From NCBI GenBank assembly GCA_038227745.1, contig JBBRPS010000043.1, positions 1-23,713 on the forward strand: a stretch of DNA of 23,713 nt. Reading direction: 5' to 3'. The notes under the pieces were generated by a model that ran no database searches, had not been told where the DNA came from, and saw only the letters and a list, made by a program, of their open reading frames with translations. Both the position numbers and the translations under genes were made by a program. The DNA comes from DASPXY01 sp038227745. GTDB lineage: Bacteria > Planctomycetota > Planctomycetia > Gemmatales > Gemmataceae. The stretch's first letter is position 1. Each line of letters starts with the position of its first letter. Shown here piece after piece: positions 13,424 through 19,761 of the stretch.

Positions 13424-13432
13424 TGCTATGCT
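13424..13432 (+). promoter_or_regulatory. Extended -10 box, leaderless type
   Basis: TGC-TATGCT (box 13427-13432) ends exactly 6 nt before ATG 13439, restarting transcription after the terminator at 13359-13390. Confidence 0.5.
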
Positions 13433-13438
13433 TCCCCC

Positions 13439-13594
13439 ATGCCTTACATCGTGACAGAACCCTTCTTCTGCGAGGAGCTGGAACGCGAGGTCCGCGTCGG
13501 CGAGTCCCTCAACCTGGCGGACGCGGAGGCGAGGAAGTACCGCGGCAGGGTCCGCAGGACGACGCAGGCGAAGGTTCGCACTTCCCGCTCCTGA
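13439..13594 (+). CDS. Small basic protein of the neck operon
   Basis: The 51-residue product is Arg- and Glu-rich (C-E-E-L-E-R-E-V-R-V, then ARKYRGRVRRTTQAKVR). Its start is fixed by the TATGCT box 6 nt upstream, and the connector gene begins 3 nt after its stop. Small basic peptides at this place in head-tail operons are common, but the role is unknown. Confidence 0.6.
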   Translation: MPYIVTEPFFCEELEREVRVGESLNLADAEARKYRGRVRRTTQAKVRTSRS

Positions 13595-13597
13595 CGC

Positions 13598-14326
13598 ATG
13601 GCCAACGCCATCCCCACCGATCTCACTACCGTTTCTGACTTCAAGCAAAGCCAGAACGTGTCCGGCACCGCCGACGACGCCTGGATCCAGCAGCTCATCA
13701 CCCGGAGCACGGCCTGGATCGAGGGTCTGACCAGCCGCAAGTTCGTCGCCCGCCAGTACAACGGCGCTACCGGGACGGACGGGACCGCGACCCACCCGAC
13801 GACCCGGGTCCCGGACGAGAACTACGTCTACTTCGACGGCGACCCGACCCTGATCGAGCCGAACGCCCGGAGTCCCTACTGGGGCACGGGCCTTTTCTAC
13901 CTCCCCCAGTACCCGGTGCAGGCGAACACGGTGCTGACGTTCCAGCTCGCGGTCCTGCAGAGCCGCGATGACGTTTCCACGACCGGGGACGTGTGGGACA
14001 CGACGGGCCTCAAGGAGGGCCGGGATTACCTCGTGGACCGCACCACGGGGGCACTCCGCATGTTCACGGGGCCGTTCCAGGCGGGCGTCAAGAACTACCG
14101 GGTGAAGATGGCGGCGGGCTACATGCTCCCGGCCGCGACTCCTGCCGCCCCGTGGGTCCCGACAGACCTCCAGCAACTGTGCATCGAGATGGCGAACCTG
14201 ATCTACCGAGGGTCAAAAAACCTCAAGAGCGAATCCATCGGCCCCTGGAACCGCACGTTCGAGACGCAGAAGGAAGACCCGTACATCGCCAGCGTCCTGG
14301 CCGCATACACGAGGGTAATCCTGTAA
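13598..14326 (+). CDS. Head-tail connector, gp6-like
   Basis: The 242-residue product has the N-terminal helical pattern of gp6/gp15-type adaptors (LTTVSDFKQSQNV, then DDAWIQQLITRSTAWIEGLTSRKF). A beta-rich middle and a C-terminal helix (LQQLCIEMANLIYRG, then DPYIASVLAAYTRVIL) follow. The family forms the ring beneath the portal and starts the neck. The length is greater than HK97 gp6 because the beta middle (about 60-155) is enlarged. Gene order (portal, protease, capsid, connector, stopper, gp10-like) agrees. Confidence 0.8.
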   Translation: MANAIPTDLTTVSDFKQSQNVSGTADDAWIQQLITRSTAWIEGLTSRKFVARQYNGATGTDGTATHPTTRVPDENYVYFDGDPTLIEPNARSPYWGTGLFYLPQYPVQANTVLTFQLAVLQSRDDVSTTGDVWDTTGLKEGRDYLVDRTTGALRMFTGPFQAGVKNYRVKMAAGYMLPAATPAAPWVPTDLQQLCIEMANLIYRGSKNLKSESIGPWNRTFETQKEDPYIASVLAAYTRVIL

Positions 14327-14329
14327 CAT
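14324..14329 (+). promoter_or_regulatory. Candidate -10 box before the stopper gene
   Basis: TAACAT at 14324-14329 overlaps the connector stop codon and ends 6 nt before GTG 14336. The box is weak, and co-transcription from 13424 is likely as well. Confidence 0.3.
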
Positions 14330-14335
14330 TGTCTG

Positions 14336-14647
14336 GTGAGACAGTTCCCCCGCAACTCCTCGGTCAGCGTGGCGATCTACCGCTCCCCGACGGGGGGCGT
14401 CGAGAAGTACCCGGCGACGCCGACCTACACCGTCGAGGGGAACCTCCTCCAGCTCTACCGCAGGAGCCACGACCAGAACGCCGACATGATGGTGGTGGAG
14501 TACGAGCTGTACGTGCCGACCAGCGTGGACCTGCAGAAGAGCGACGAGCTGGTCATCAACGGCACGACGTACTTCGTCAAGAAGATCCTGACGTTCGGCA
14601 TGGGCGTCTACCCCTTCATCCTGGCCTACATCTCCACCCAGGCGTGA
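14336..14647 (+). CDS. Head closure (stopper-like) protein
   Basis: The 103-residue product begins at GTG 14336. It is an all-beta small protein (SVAIYRSPTGG, YELYVP, ELVINGTTYFVKKILTF) with the size and features of neck stopper/head closure proteins such as SPP1 gp16. It would bind the connector ring and hold packaged DNA. The assignment rests on fold-like pattern and gene order, and individual motifs are weak. The next gene begins immediately after its stop. Confidence 0.6.
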   Translation: MRQFPRNSSVSVAIYRSPTGGVEKYPATPTYTVEGNLLQLYRRSHDQNADMMVVEYELYVPTSVDLQKSDELVINGTTYFVKKILTFGMGVYPFILAYISTQA

Positions 14648-15055
14648 ATGATCAACGTCTCGATCCAGATCACCGGCCTGGACGACTTCATGAACCAGCT
14701 CAAGTCCTTCGACGGGCAGAGGGTTCTCGGAGACGCGGTGGAGCGGGCGGCGGACCAGATCGCTGCAGATGTTCAGAATATGCCCCCTGTTTCCGCTGCC
14801 GAGACGGGCTACGGCCCCCACGGGATCCCGGTGGCACCACGCTTTGGAGGGACGTTGCGGCAATCCATCCATTCGGTGCGGACCGGGCCTCTGCAAGCCG
14901 AGGTGATCCCGGGCGTGGACTACGCAGACTATGTCCATGAAGGGACTGTGAAAATGCCGGCCCGGCCATTCTTCCAGTGGGTGCTGGAGGAGTTCGGCGG
15001 GCTTCAGCACATCGAGGATATTGTCCGGGAAGCCATTGATCACGCCTTCCCTTGA
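14648..15055 (+). CDS. HK97 gp10-like neck/tail completion protein
   Basis: The 135-residue product shows the HK97 gp10 pattern: an ITGLDDFMNQL start, an AVERAADQIAADVQN helix, GGTLRQSIHS, then VDYADYVHEGT and MPARPFFQWVLEE. These proteins link the head connector to the tail. The start directly abuts the stopper stop. The last part contains less GC-rich codons than the neighbouring genes. Downstream is the lower-GC ClpP-like insertion rather than the tail terminator that usually follows. Confidence 0.85.
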   Translation: MINVSIQITGLDDFMNQLKSFDGQRVLGDAVERAADQIAADVQNMPPVSAAETGYGPHGIPVAPRFGGTLRQSIHSVRTGPLQAEVIPGVDYADYVHEGTVKMPARPFFQWVLEEFGGLQHIEDIVREAIDHAFP

Positions 15056-15113
15056 TCCGGTGGCTTCGCGACGGCGACGGGGAGATTCTCGTTCCCGAAC
15101 ATCTGATGCCCCC

Positions 15114-15142
15114 TTGTTCTTGAGAAACTCGTGTTCTATCCT
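15114..15142 (+). promoter_or_regulatory. Promoter for the ClpP-like gene, leaderless type
   Basis: TTGTTC at 15114-15119, a 17-nt spacer and TATCCT at 15137-15142 are followed by 8 nt and ATG 15151. The architecture matches the HNH and accessory-gene promoters. Confidence 0.5.
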
Positions 15143-15150
15143 GCGACCCG

Positions 15151-15768
15151 ATGAACTCCCCTTCTTTGCTCCGTACCACCTGCGGGTCGGAAATGAACGA
15201 AAATGTCCCGACGACAGAAAAGCAACTCAATTTCTTCAAAGAGAATTTCTAAGTCTACGGGGATTTTGACCACAGCATCGCCACCGAGATCATCCCCAGT
15301 TTGGTGAATGAGATCGACAGGTTGACAAGGTTGAACGAGGGGAAGACCGCAAAAACAGGCACAATCAGGTTCTACATCAACTCACACGGCGGCTGGGCGA
15401 TGTACGCCTTCAATCTACTGTCCCTCATCGAACGGGCGAAGGCGGCAGGGATCACGGTGGAGACCTATGTGTTCGGCTGCGCATTCTCCTGCGGATCGCT
15501 TCTGGCGTGCTCCGGAACCAAGGGGCATCGGTTCGTCGGGGAATATGCCAAGCACATTTGTCATCTCGGGGCAGCTGGGACATGGGCCATCAACGACATC
15601 GAGCACGAGCGCGAGTCAACCAACGTCAAGGCCCATTTCGAGACAATCCGGGATGTCTACCGCAAGTACGCGAAGATCAAGAACCTGGAAAAGGCCATTC
15701 GTGACGATGGACTTTCGTTTCGTGGCCAATCCATCATCGACAACAGACTCGCAGACACCCTACTTTAA
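15151..15768 (+). pseudogene. ClpP-like serine protease with an in-frame TAA
   Basis: The promoter-supported ATG opens 33 codons and then meets TAA at 15250-15252. The same frame continues with a coherent ClpP-like body: VYGDFDHSIATEI, FYINSHGG, VFGCAFSCGSLL, YAKHICHLGAAG and IRDDGLSF. Counting from the ATG with the TAA as one residue, S113 and H138 are 25 residues apart, as are S97 and H122 of E. coli ClpP. D185/D186 fall near the place of D171. The triad therefore appears intact while the start of the fold is cut by the stop. Explanations are a recent nonsense mutation, read-through, or a sequencing error. Restart at GTG 15304 would lose the first strand. TAA ends many other genes here, so reassignment is unlikely. 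Confidence 0.7.
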
Positions 15769-15786
15769 TTACTTCCAAATCCATTC

Positions 15787-15966
15787 ATGAAGAAAGTCAA
15801 GAAGTCTCGCACAACATCTTCCAATAAAGATGTCTGCCCAACCTGTGGTGGTCATACAGGCCCCGTCTTCACGTTGACGGACGATCAAATAAGGCTGATG
15901 TTCAGCTTTATGCCAAGCATGGATAAAGATCTGCAAACCAATCCTCGTGAAGAGCGCGGTGCATGA
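15787..15966 (+). CDS. Small CPTCGG-containing protein
   Basis: The 59-residue product starts with a Lys/Ser-rich stretch (MKKVKKSRTTSSNK), has a single CPTCGG zinc-knuckle-like pair and ends in a charged tail. Codon use is less GC-rich than in the structural genes and resembles the ClpP-like gene 18 nt upstream, so both may have arrived together. No family is recognised and no -10 box of the usual kind is found before it. Confidence 0.5.
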   Translation: MKKVKKSRTTSSNKDVCPTCGGHTGPVFTLTDDQIRLMFSFMPSMDKDLQTNPREERGA

Positions 15967-15981
15967 GGAGAAGACAGAACA

Positions 15982-15990
15982 TGATAAACT
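15982..15990 (+). promoter_or_regulatory. Extended -10 box that points to an ATA start
   Basis: TGA-TAAACT (box 15985-15990) is followed by 6 nt (GAGGGC) and then ATA-GCC-AAT-AAG at 15997. The spacing is the same as before ATG 413, 13439 and 22598. Confidence 0.45.
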
Positions 15991-15996
15991 GAGGGC

Positions 15997-16434
15997 ATAG
16001 CCAATAAGACGATCAGCGGCATTCGGTCATATCTTCTGACGCAGCTCTCCACGCTGTTGCCAACTGGTTCCAATATGGTCGCGGACGTTCAGCAGGGGAG
16101 AGTTATGAATTTCGCGGGATACCCTGCGGTGCGGTTTTATACTTTGGGGATGACTGAAGTGTTGAAGGACCAGAAGAACCAGTGGAGGACGTACAAATTT
16201 GTCATCGAAGTCATTTACAAATTAACGAACGAGAACCGTGCGACCGCCGAGGCCACGATGGAAGATGCGATGGAGGCGGTAATGAATGCCATTGATAGTT
16301 CGTATACGCTCGGCGGTTTCGCCGACAACGCCGTCCTCTCCGTCGGCACGGCGATGGAAGCCGAATACCCGTGGGGCCCGGCTCTGGTCATGAAGCTCAC
16401 GTTGAACGCCTACGTCGTCCAGTTCTTCGCCTGA
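15997..16434 (+). CDS. Tail terminator-like protein, apparently starting at ATA
   Basis: The frame is open from 15988 and contains no ATG before 16075. The first convincing start by position is ATA 15997, 6 nt after a TGA-TAAACT box, giving (M)ANKTISGIRSYLL. The next conventional starts (TTG 16057, ATG 16075) would remove an N-terminal helix. The 145-residue product resembles small tail terminator/completion proteins: an N-terminal helix, a central antiparallel segment (QWRTYKFVIEVIYKL), a helix (ATAEATMEDAMEAVMNAI) and a C-terminal strand (MKLTLNAYVVQFF). These cap the finished tail tube at the head side. Gene order, just before the tail tube, agrees. The ATA may also be an ATG changed by mutation or misread. 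Confidence 0.65.
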   Translation: MANKTISGIRSYLLTQLSTLLPTGSNMVADVQQGRVMNFAGYPAVRFYTLGMTEVLKDQKNQWRTYKFVIEVIYKLTNENRATAEATMEDAMEAVMNAIDSSYTLGGFADNAVLSVGTAMEAEYPWGPALVMKLTLNAYVVQFFA

Positions 16435-16463
16435 CACAACCCGTCGGGGTGTACGTTTGGCTG

Positions 16464-16472
16464 TGCTACAAT
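16464..16472 (+). promoter_or_regulatory. Extended -10 box
   Basis: TGC-TACAAT (box 16467-16472) is followed by a 21-nt leader ending in TTTCCCTCCCCCT before ATG 16494. No -35 or Shine-Dalgarno motif is seen. Confidence 0.5.
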
Positions 16473-16493
16473 GGGTGGGATTTCCCTCCCCCT

Positions 16494-16706
16494 ATGCCCA
16501 AGAAAGCCGACGCAGCTGAAACACCAGAAACACCGGAAGCCCCCTTGGAGCAAGTGGTATCCCAGCCGGTTCTTGAGGAGTCGGTTCCCGTCGTCCGGAA
16601 GCCTTTCACGTACCCGACGATCGGCCAGGGCGTGACGATCTGGGCCACGGACCAGGAAGACGCCGACGCCCAGGCGGCGGTCCACCCTTTGCGAAAAGTC
16701 TCCTAG
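16494..16706 (+). CDS. Small acidic Pro/Glu-rich protein before the tail tube gene
   Basis: The 70-residue product has a disordered N-terminal half (repeats of E-T-P-E and Ala/Val) and a compact C-terminal half (TIGQGVTIWATDQEDADAQAAVHPLRK). Its start is chosen at the ATG after the TACAAT box and C/T-rich leader; the same frame extends upstream but without a supported start. The style recalls the 12305-12571 protein. The role is unknown. Confidence 0.55.
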   Translation: MPKKADAAETPETPEAPLEQVVSQPVLEESVPVVRKPFTYPTIGQGVTIWATDQEDADAQAAVHPLRKVS

Positions 16707-16726
16707 TTGACTTCCCCCCATAAAAG

Positions 16727-18166
16727 ATGGCCAATGAGCATATCGGTCGGAAACAGAGTATCGGCGTGGGCAAGGAAGCGACGAGCGGCACCTCCGTCTC
16801 CGCCGCCCGCTGGATCCCCAAGATCAGCGGCGAATTCACGCCGACGAACTTCACGGCAGACGACATCGGCGCCTACGGGGTGATTGACGAACTCCGCGAC
16901 CAGCAGCTGGTCAAGACGATCACGACCGTCGATTTCTCCTGCGACTTCCGCGACGTCTACGGCGGCGACCTGCTCATGGGTCTTTTCGGCACGGAATACT
17001 CGTGCATCCGCTTCCCGATTCCGGGCTCCATCACGGGCACCTTCACGGTCGGTGAGACGGTCACGGAGACGACGACCGTTGCCAAAGGAACGCTTCGCCG
17101 CGCAGATGTCGGTGGCACCTCGAAAGTGCTTTTCATTGACAGTCCGGCCGTTGGAACCTTCACGGTGACGATTGCCTCCCCGGCAGTCTTTTCTCTCACC
17201 GCACACGGATTTGTCGCAGGAGATGGCGTGTCCTTCACGACCACAGGCGCACTGCCCACAGGTATTGTTGCCAACACGAACTACTTCGTCATCGCCGCGG
17301 GTCTCACCGCGAATGCCTTTGAGATCTCGGCAACGAGCGGTGGTGCGGCGATCAACGCTACTGGTTCGCAATCCGGCACGCACACTGCCTATCGCGGCTA
17401 CTTTGCAGGAGGAAACACGCTCACTGGTGCCACCTCGACAGCGACAGCGACGGGCGGGACCATCGAGGCCCCCTCCGCGGTTCGCACGCACGTCTACACC
17501 CTCCTGAACAACAACACGCATCCCTCGTACACGATCTACGGATCGGACCCCGTGGGCGACTTCAAGTCCGTCTACTGCATGCTCGACTCCCTCGACATGG
17601 AAATCGCCTCCGGCGGTTTCGCCGTGGCCAAGGCGAAATTCATGGGCAAGAAGATCCAGTCGGCTTCGACCCAGACGCCGTCCTACACGGCCCAGAACGC
17701 CTTCCTGGCGAAGTACGCGACCTTCTACGACGCCAGCGCCTACACGGGCCTGGACGCCGCCGCGGCGACGGTGATCAAGTCGATGAAGTTGAACTGGAAG
17801 AAGAACCTCGTGGATTTCCAGGGCTGGGGCGCGACGGACGTGACGGGCTTCTACAACCGCCAGTACTCCCTCTCCGGGGAGCTGGTGCTGCTCTACAACG
17901 CGACGACGTTCCAAACGTACACCACGACCAGCAACCAGACGCGGGCGTTCCGGATCAAGCTCAGTAATACTGATCAGACGATAGGCAGCAGCAGCAACCC
18001 GACGTTGCAGATCGACATCCCCCAGGTGACGTTCAAAGACTGGAAGCGCAGCTCCGGCAACAACGACCTGGTAGAACAGACCATAAGTTTCAAGGCTGTC
18101 TACGACATAACCACGAGTCAAACCTGCGGCTGCCTGCTCACGAATACGAGTACCGCTCAATATTAA
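16727..18166 (+). CDS. Major tail tube protein with an inserted domain
   Basis: The 479-residue product has a tail tube N-terminus (IGRKQSIGVGKEATSGTSVSAARWIP, with the G-K-E-A-T-x-G-T signature) and a C-terminal half with tube-like strands (FKSVYCMLDSLDMEIASGG, KSMKLNWKKNLVDFQG, QTISFKAVYD). Between about residues 100 and 245 lies a Thr/Gly/Ala-rich beta module (a T-T-G-A-L-P-T-G segment, then NTNYFVIAAGL, ending FEISATSGGAAINATGSQ) typical of add-on domains in phage tail and fibre proteins. Its codons are less GC-rich than the flanks. The module would project from the tube surface and may bind host glycans. The ATG has a C-run upstream and no Shine-Dalgarno motif. Confidence 0.85.
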   Translation: MANEHIGRKQSIGVGKEATSGTSVSAARWIPKISGEFTPTNFTADDIGAYGVIDELRDQQLVKTITTVDFSCDFRDVYGGDLLMGLFGTEYSCIRFPIPGSITGTFTVGETVTETTTVAKGTLRRADVGGTSKVLFIDSPAVGTFTVTIASPAVFSLTAHGFVAGDGVSFTTTGALPTGIVANTNYFVIAAGLTANAFEISATSGGAAINATGSQSGTHTAYRGYFAGGNTLTGATSTATATGGTIEAPSAVRTHVYTLLNNNTHPSYTIYGSDPVGDFKSVYCMLDSLDMEIASGGFAVAKAKFMGKKIQSASTQTPSYTAQNAFLAKYATFYDASAYTGLDAAAATVIKSMKLNWKKNLVDFQGWGATDVTGFYNRQYSLSGELVLLYNATTFQTYTTTSNQTRAFRIKLSNTDQTIGSSSNPTLQIDIPQVTFKDWKRSSGNNDLVEQTISFKAVYDITTSQTCGCLLTNTSTAQY

Positions 18167-18189
18167 GAATTGTCAACCCAGCGTAAACC

Positions 18190-18219
18190 TTGCTTCCCGA
18201 AGGACGCAGGGAGTACGCT
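18190..18219 (+). promoter_or_regulatory. Promoter for the second HNH gene
   Basis: TTGCTT at 18190-18195, an 18-nt spacer and TACGCT at 18214-18219 precede GTG 18229 by 9 nt. The sequence from about 18184 is recognisably similar to the region before the third HNH gene. Confidence 0.55.
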
Positions 18220-18228
18220 GTTCTTGTT

Positions 18229-18927
18229 GTGGAGAACGGAAGCACCGTACATCGGCGAACCTGGCTCTGCCGTCAAAGGTGCGCTCTTCATTACGATCGC
18301 TGGCGTCGAACAGGCAGCCCCCAACTGGCCCTCAAAGAAGAAAAGTTGTGCTCGGTTCCCGGATGCACAAGGCCGCATCTCGCTCAGGGCTATTGCAATC
18401 TGCACTACAAGCGGTGGAAAAACTGGGGTGACCCCCTAGTGACGAAGCTGCCCCGTGTTTCCTTTTCCAGGCCGGACGAGCTGAAGACTTCCCTGTTGTT
18501 GCGGAGAATTGTGAACGAACGCGGGTGCTGGGAGTGGACGCGGAACAAGACAGATTTCGGGTACGGTCACGTTTGCATCGACGGAAAGGTCCATGCCGTT
18601 CATCGAGTTAGCGCGTCTCTCTTCTTGGGCTATGACATGAACAGCCCACTGAATGTCCTCCACCGCTGCGACAATCCTCCGTGCTTCAACCCGGAACATT
18701 TCTTTTTCGGGACTCCCGCCAACAATTCGGAGGACATGGTTCGCAAAGGTCGATCTGCAAAGGGCGAAAGTCACGGCATAACTGCATTGACCGAAGCCGA
18801 TATTCGGAACATACGGGAGCGGCTGCGGAAAGGCGAAAGTCATCGAAGACTGGCAGCGGCGTTCTCCGTCGGTCAGTCCACCATCAGCCGTATCAAGCTC
18901 CGGAAGGTCTGGAAGCATGTACCATAA
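18229..18927 (+). CDS. HNH endonuclease with N-terminal zinc fingers and C-terminal HTH
   Basis: The 232-residue product starts at GTG 18229, 9 nt after a TACGCT box. The N-terminus has CSVPGC...GYCNLHYKRWKNWGDP, a zinc finger, preceded by a decayed copy (CRQRCALHYDRWRRTGSP). The middle (about 88-185) is an HNH_3-type nuclease: GCWEWTRN, VHAVHRVSASLFLG, VLHRCDNPPCFNPEHFFFGT. The last 45 residues read like a helix-turn-helix (LTEADIRNIRERL, VGQSTISRIKLRK). Such proteins cut or nick specific DNA sites and can promote their own spread. It is inserted directly after the tail tube gene and is a paralogue of the 19762 gene. Confidence 0.85.
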   Translation: MENGSTVHRRTWLCRQRCALHYDRWRRTGSPQLALKEEKLCSVPGCTRPHLAQGYCNLHYKRWKNWGDPLVTKLPRVSFSRPDELKTSLLLRRIVNERGCWEWTRNKTDFGYGHVCIDGKVHAVHRVSASLFLGYDMNSPLNVLHRCDNPPCFNPEHFFFGTPANNSEDMVRKGRSAKGESHGITALTEADIRNIRERLRKGESHRRLAAAFSVGQSTISRIKLRKVWKHVP

Positions 18928-18932
18928 ACCGC

Positions 18933-19373
18933 ATGAAGAAGCCCTCCCGTTCGGCCCTGCGCCTCTCCCTGTTCGTCCACTCCCTCGTCGTCCTCTCCGC
19001 CCTGATGATCCTCGAAGCTACCTGGGAAGCGGTCCGCCTCGGTCAGCCTTTCATACCGTCCCTGCTTGCGTGCGGGGCCATGCTCTGTATGCTGGCTCTG
19101 CTCCTGTATGTCGTCCGCCCCCTCGCTCTGCACCCTCTCCGACGGCTCCAAGGTCACCTTCAAGCCCTGCTACACCCACAAGGCGGAGCGGGTGTTCAAC
19201 GAGGAGATGAGCCGGGACGTGGTGTTCGAGCGGGACGACGCGGGCAAGCTCGTCGCGAAAAAGATCCCGGAGATGAACTTCGACCGGGCGACGGCGGCAG
19301 CCCTGGTGGCGATGGTCCAGGTGGTGGAGCAGGGGGCGCAGACGCTGGAATGCACGCCCGCGTGGCTCGATGA
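18933..19373 (+). CDS. Possible two-helix membrane protein running into the chaperone gene
   Basis: ATG 18933 opens a frame whose first 68 residues look real: a basic start (MKKPSRSALR) and two hydrophobic helices (about 11-28 and 41-62). From 19108 on, the frame overlaps the well-supported tail chaperone gene and reads as Gly/Arg/Ala-rich shadow sequence until 19373. Either the older gene lost its stop and is now extended, or only the N-terminal part matters. The chaperone promoter lies inside this ORF. The function is unknown. Confidence 0.35.
   Translation: MKKPSRSALRLSLFVHSLVVLSALMILEATWEAVRLGQPFIPSLLACGAMLCMLALLLYVVRPLALHPLRRLQGHLQALLHPQGGAGVQRGDEPGRGVRAGRRGQARREKDPGDELRPGDGGSPGGDGPGGGAGGADAGMHARVAR
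19066..19093 (+). promoter_or_regulatory. Candidate promoter for the tail chaperone gene
   Basis: TTGCGT at 19066-19071, a 16-nt spacer and TATGCT at 19088-19093 stand 14 nt before ATG 19108. The spacing is looser than in the other sites. Confidence 0.35.
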
Positions 19374-19470
19374 CCTGCCGGAGACCGACTACAAGAAGCT
19401 GACCACGGTCCTCGCGGAAATCAAGAAGGCCTCGGACGAGAAGGTCGAGGAGGGGAAAAAAAAGGATTGA
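19108..19470 (+). CDS. Tail assembly chaperone, G-type product
   Basis: The 120-residue product lies between the tail tube and tape measure genes, where siphoviruses encode the G/GT chaperones that bind the tape measure during tail assembly. It has a small beta N-terminus (LSDGSKVTFKPCYT) and a helical, charged remainder ending KASDEKVEEGKKKD. ATG 19108 is chosen because upstream residues in this frame read as shadow of the membrane ORF. The last codons run over an A8 tract, from which a second ORF can be reached (see 19108-19684). Confidence 0.7.
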   Translation: MSSAPSLCTLSDGSKVTFKPCYTHKAERVFNEEMSRDVVFERDDAGKLVAKKIPEMNFDRATAAALVAMVQVVEQGAQTLECTPAWLDDLPETDYKKLTTVLAEIKKASDEKVEEGKKKD

Positions 19471-19684
19471 GGAAGTCGAGATCGCGCTGAACCAGGACAT
19501 CGGCGATCGTCTCGTGCCGGTCGAGTACGCCGAGTTCCAGTTCTGCCGGGAGATGGGCTGGCGGCCGCGGGACCTGGAGGACGTCCCCGACCACCTGTAC
19601 CAGCTCTGGCGGGGCTTTTTGCAGGCGGAGGGCGTCGTTTCGACGCGGCGGTCGCTGCGGCAGAAGTTCCTCGGGAACGGGTAG
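19108..19684 (+). CDS. Predicted G-T fusion made by frameshift
   Basis: After the A8 tract the +1 (equivalently -2) frame is open from AGG-ATT-GAG (19463-19471) to TAG at 19682-19684. It adds about 73 residues with a strongly protein-like pattern (EIALNQDIGDRLVPVEYAEF, then REMGWRPRDLEDVPDHLYQL). The segment has no good start of its own near its beginning, while the G frame stops at 19468-19470 within it. A -1 shift is excluded because that frame stops at 19488-19490. The fusion would be about 191 residues. The lambda G/GT pair uses -1; a -2 shift is known from Mu-like phages. Confidence 0.6.
19456..19463 (+). promoter_or_regulatory. A8 slippery tract for the chaperone frameshift
   Basis: GGGG is followed by eight A and then GG at the end of the G gene. 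The homopolymer allows re-pairing of AAA/AAG codons after a -2 slip, or loss of one A (or gain of two) by RNA polymerase slippage. Any of these enters the downstream T-like frame. Confidence 0.55.
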
Positions 19685-19723
19685 AATTGAAGGTCGATGA
19701 TTTTCAAACCTCACGCCTAAACC

Positions 19724-19753
19724 TTGATTCCTCGCGGAACCTCGGAGTAGGCT
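19724..19753 (+). promoter_or_regulatory. Promoter for the third HNH gene
   Basis: TTGATT at 19724-19729, an 18-nt spacer and TAGGCT at 19748-19753 are followed by 8 nt and ATG 19762. Aligned with the 18190 promoter, both start with TAAACCTTG and end with GGAGTA-x-GCTGTT. Confidence 0.55.
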
Positions 19754-19761
19754 GTTGTTGT

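Noticed and set aside
15250..15252. Reassignment of TAA to an amino acid
   Set aside because: TAA is the apparent normal stop of several genes here (ends at 2431, 12571, 13344, 14326, 18166 and 18927), so a special case or mutation is simpler.
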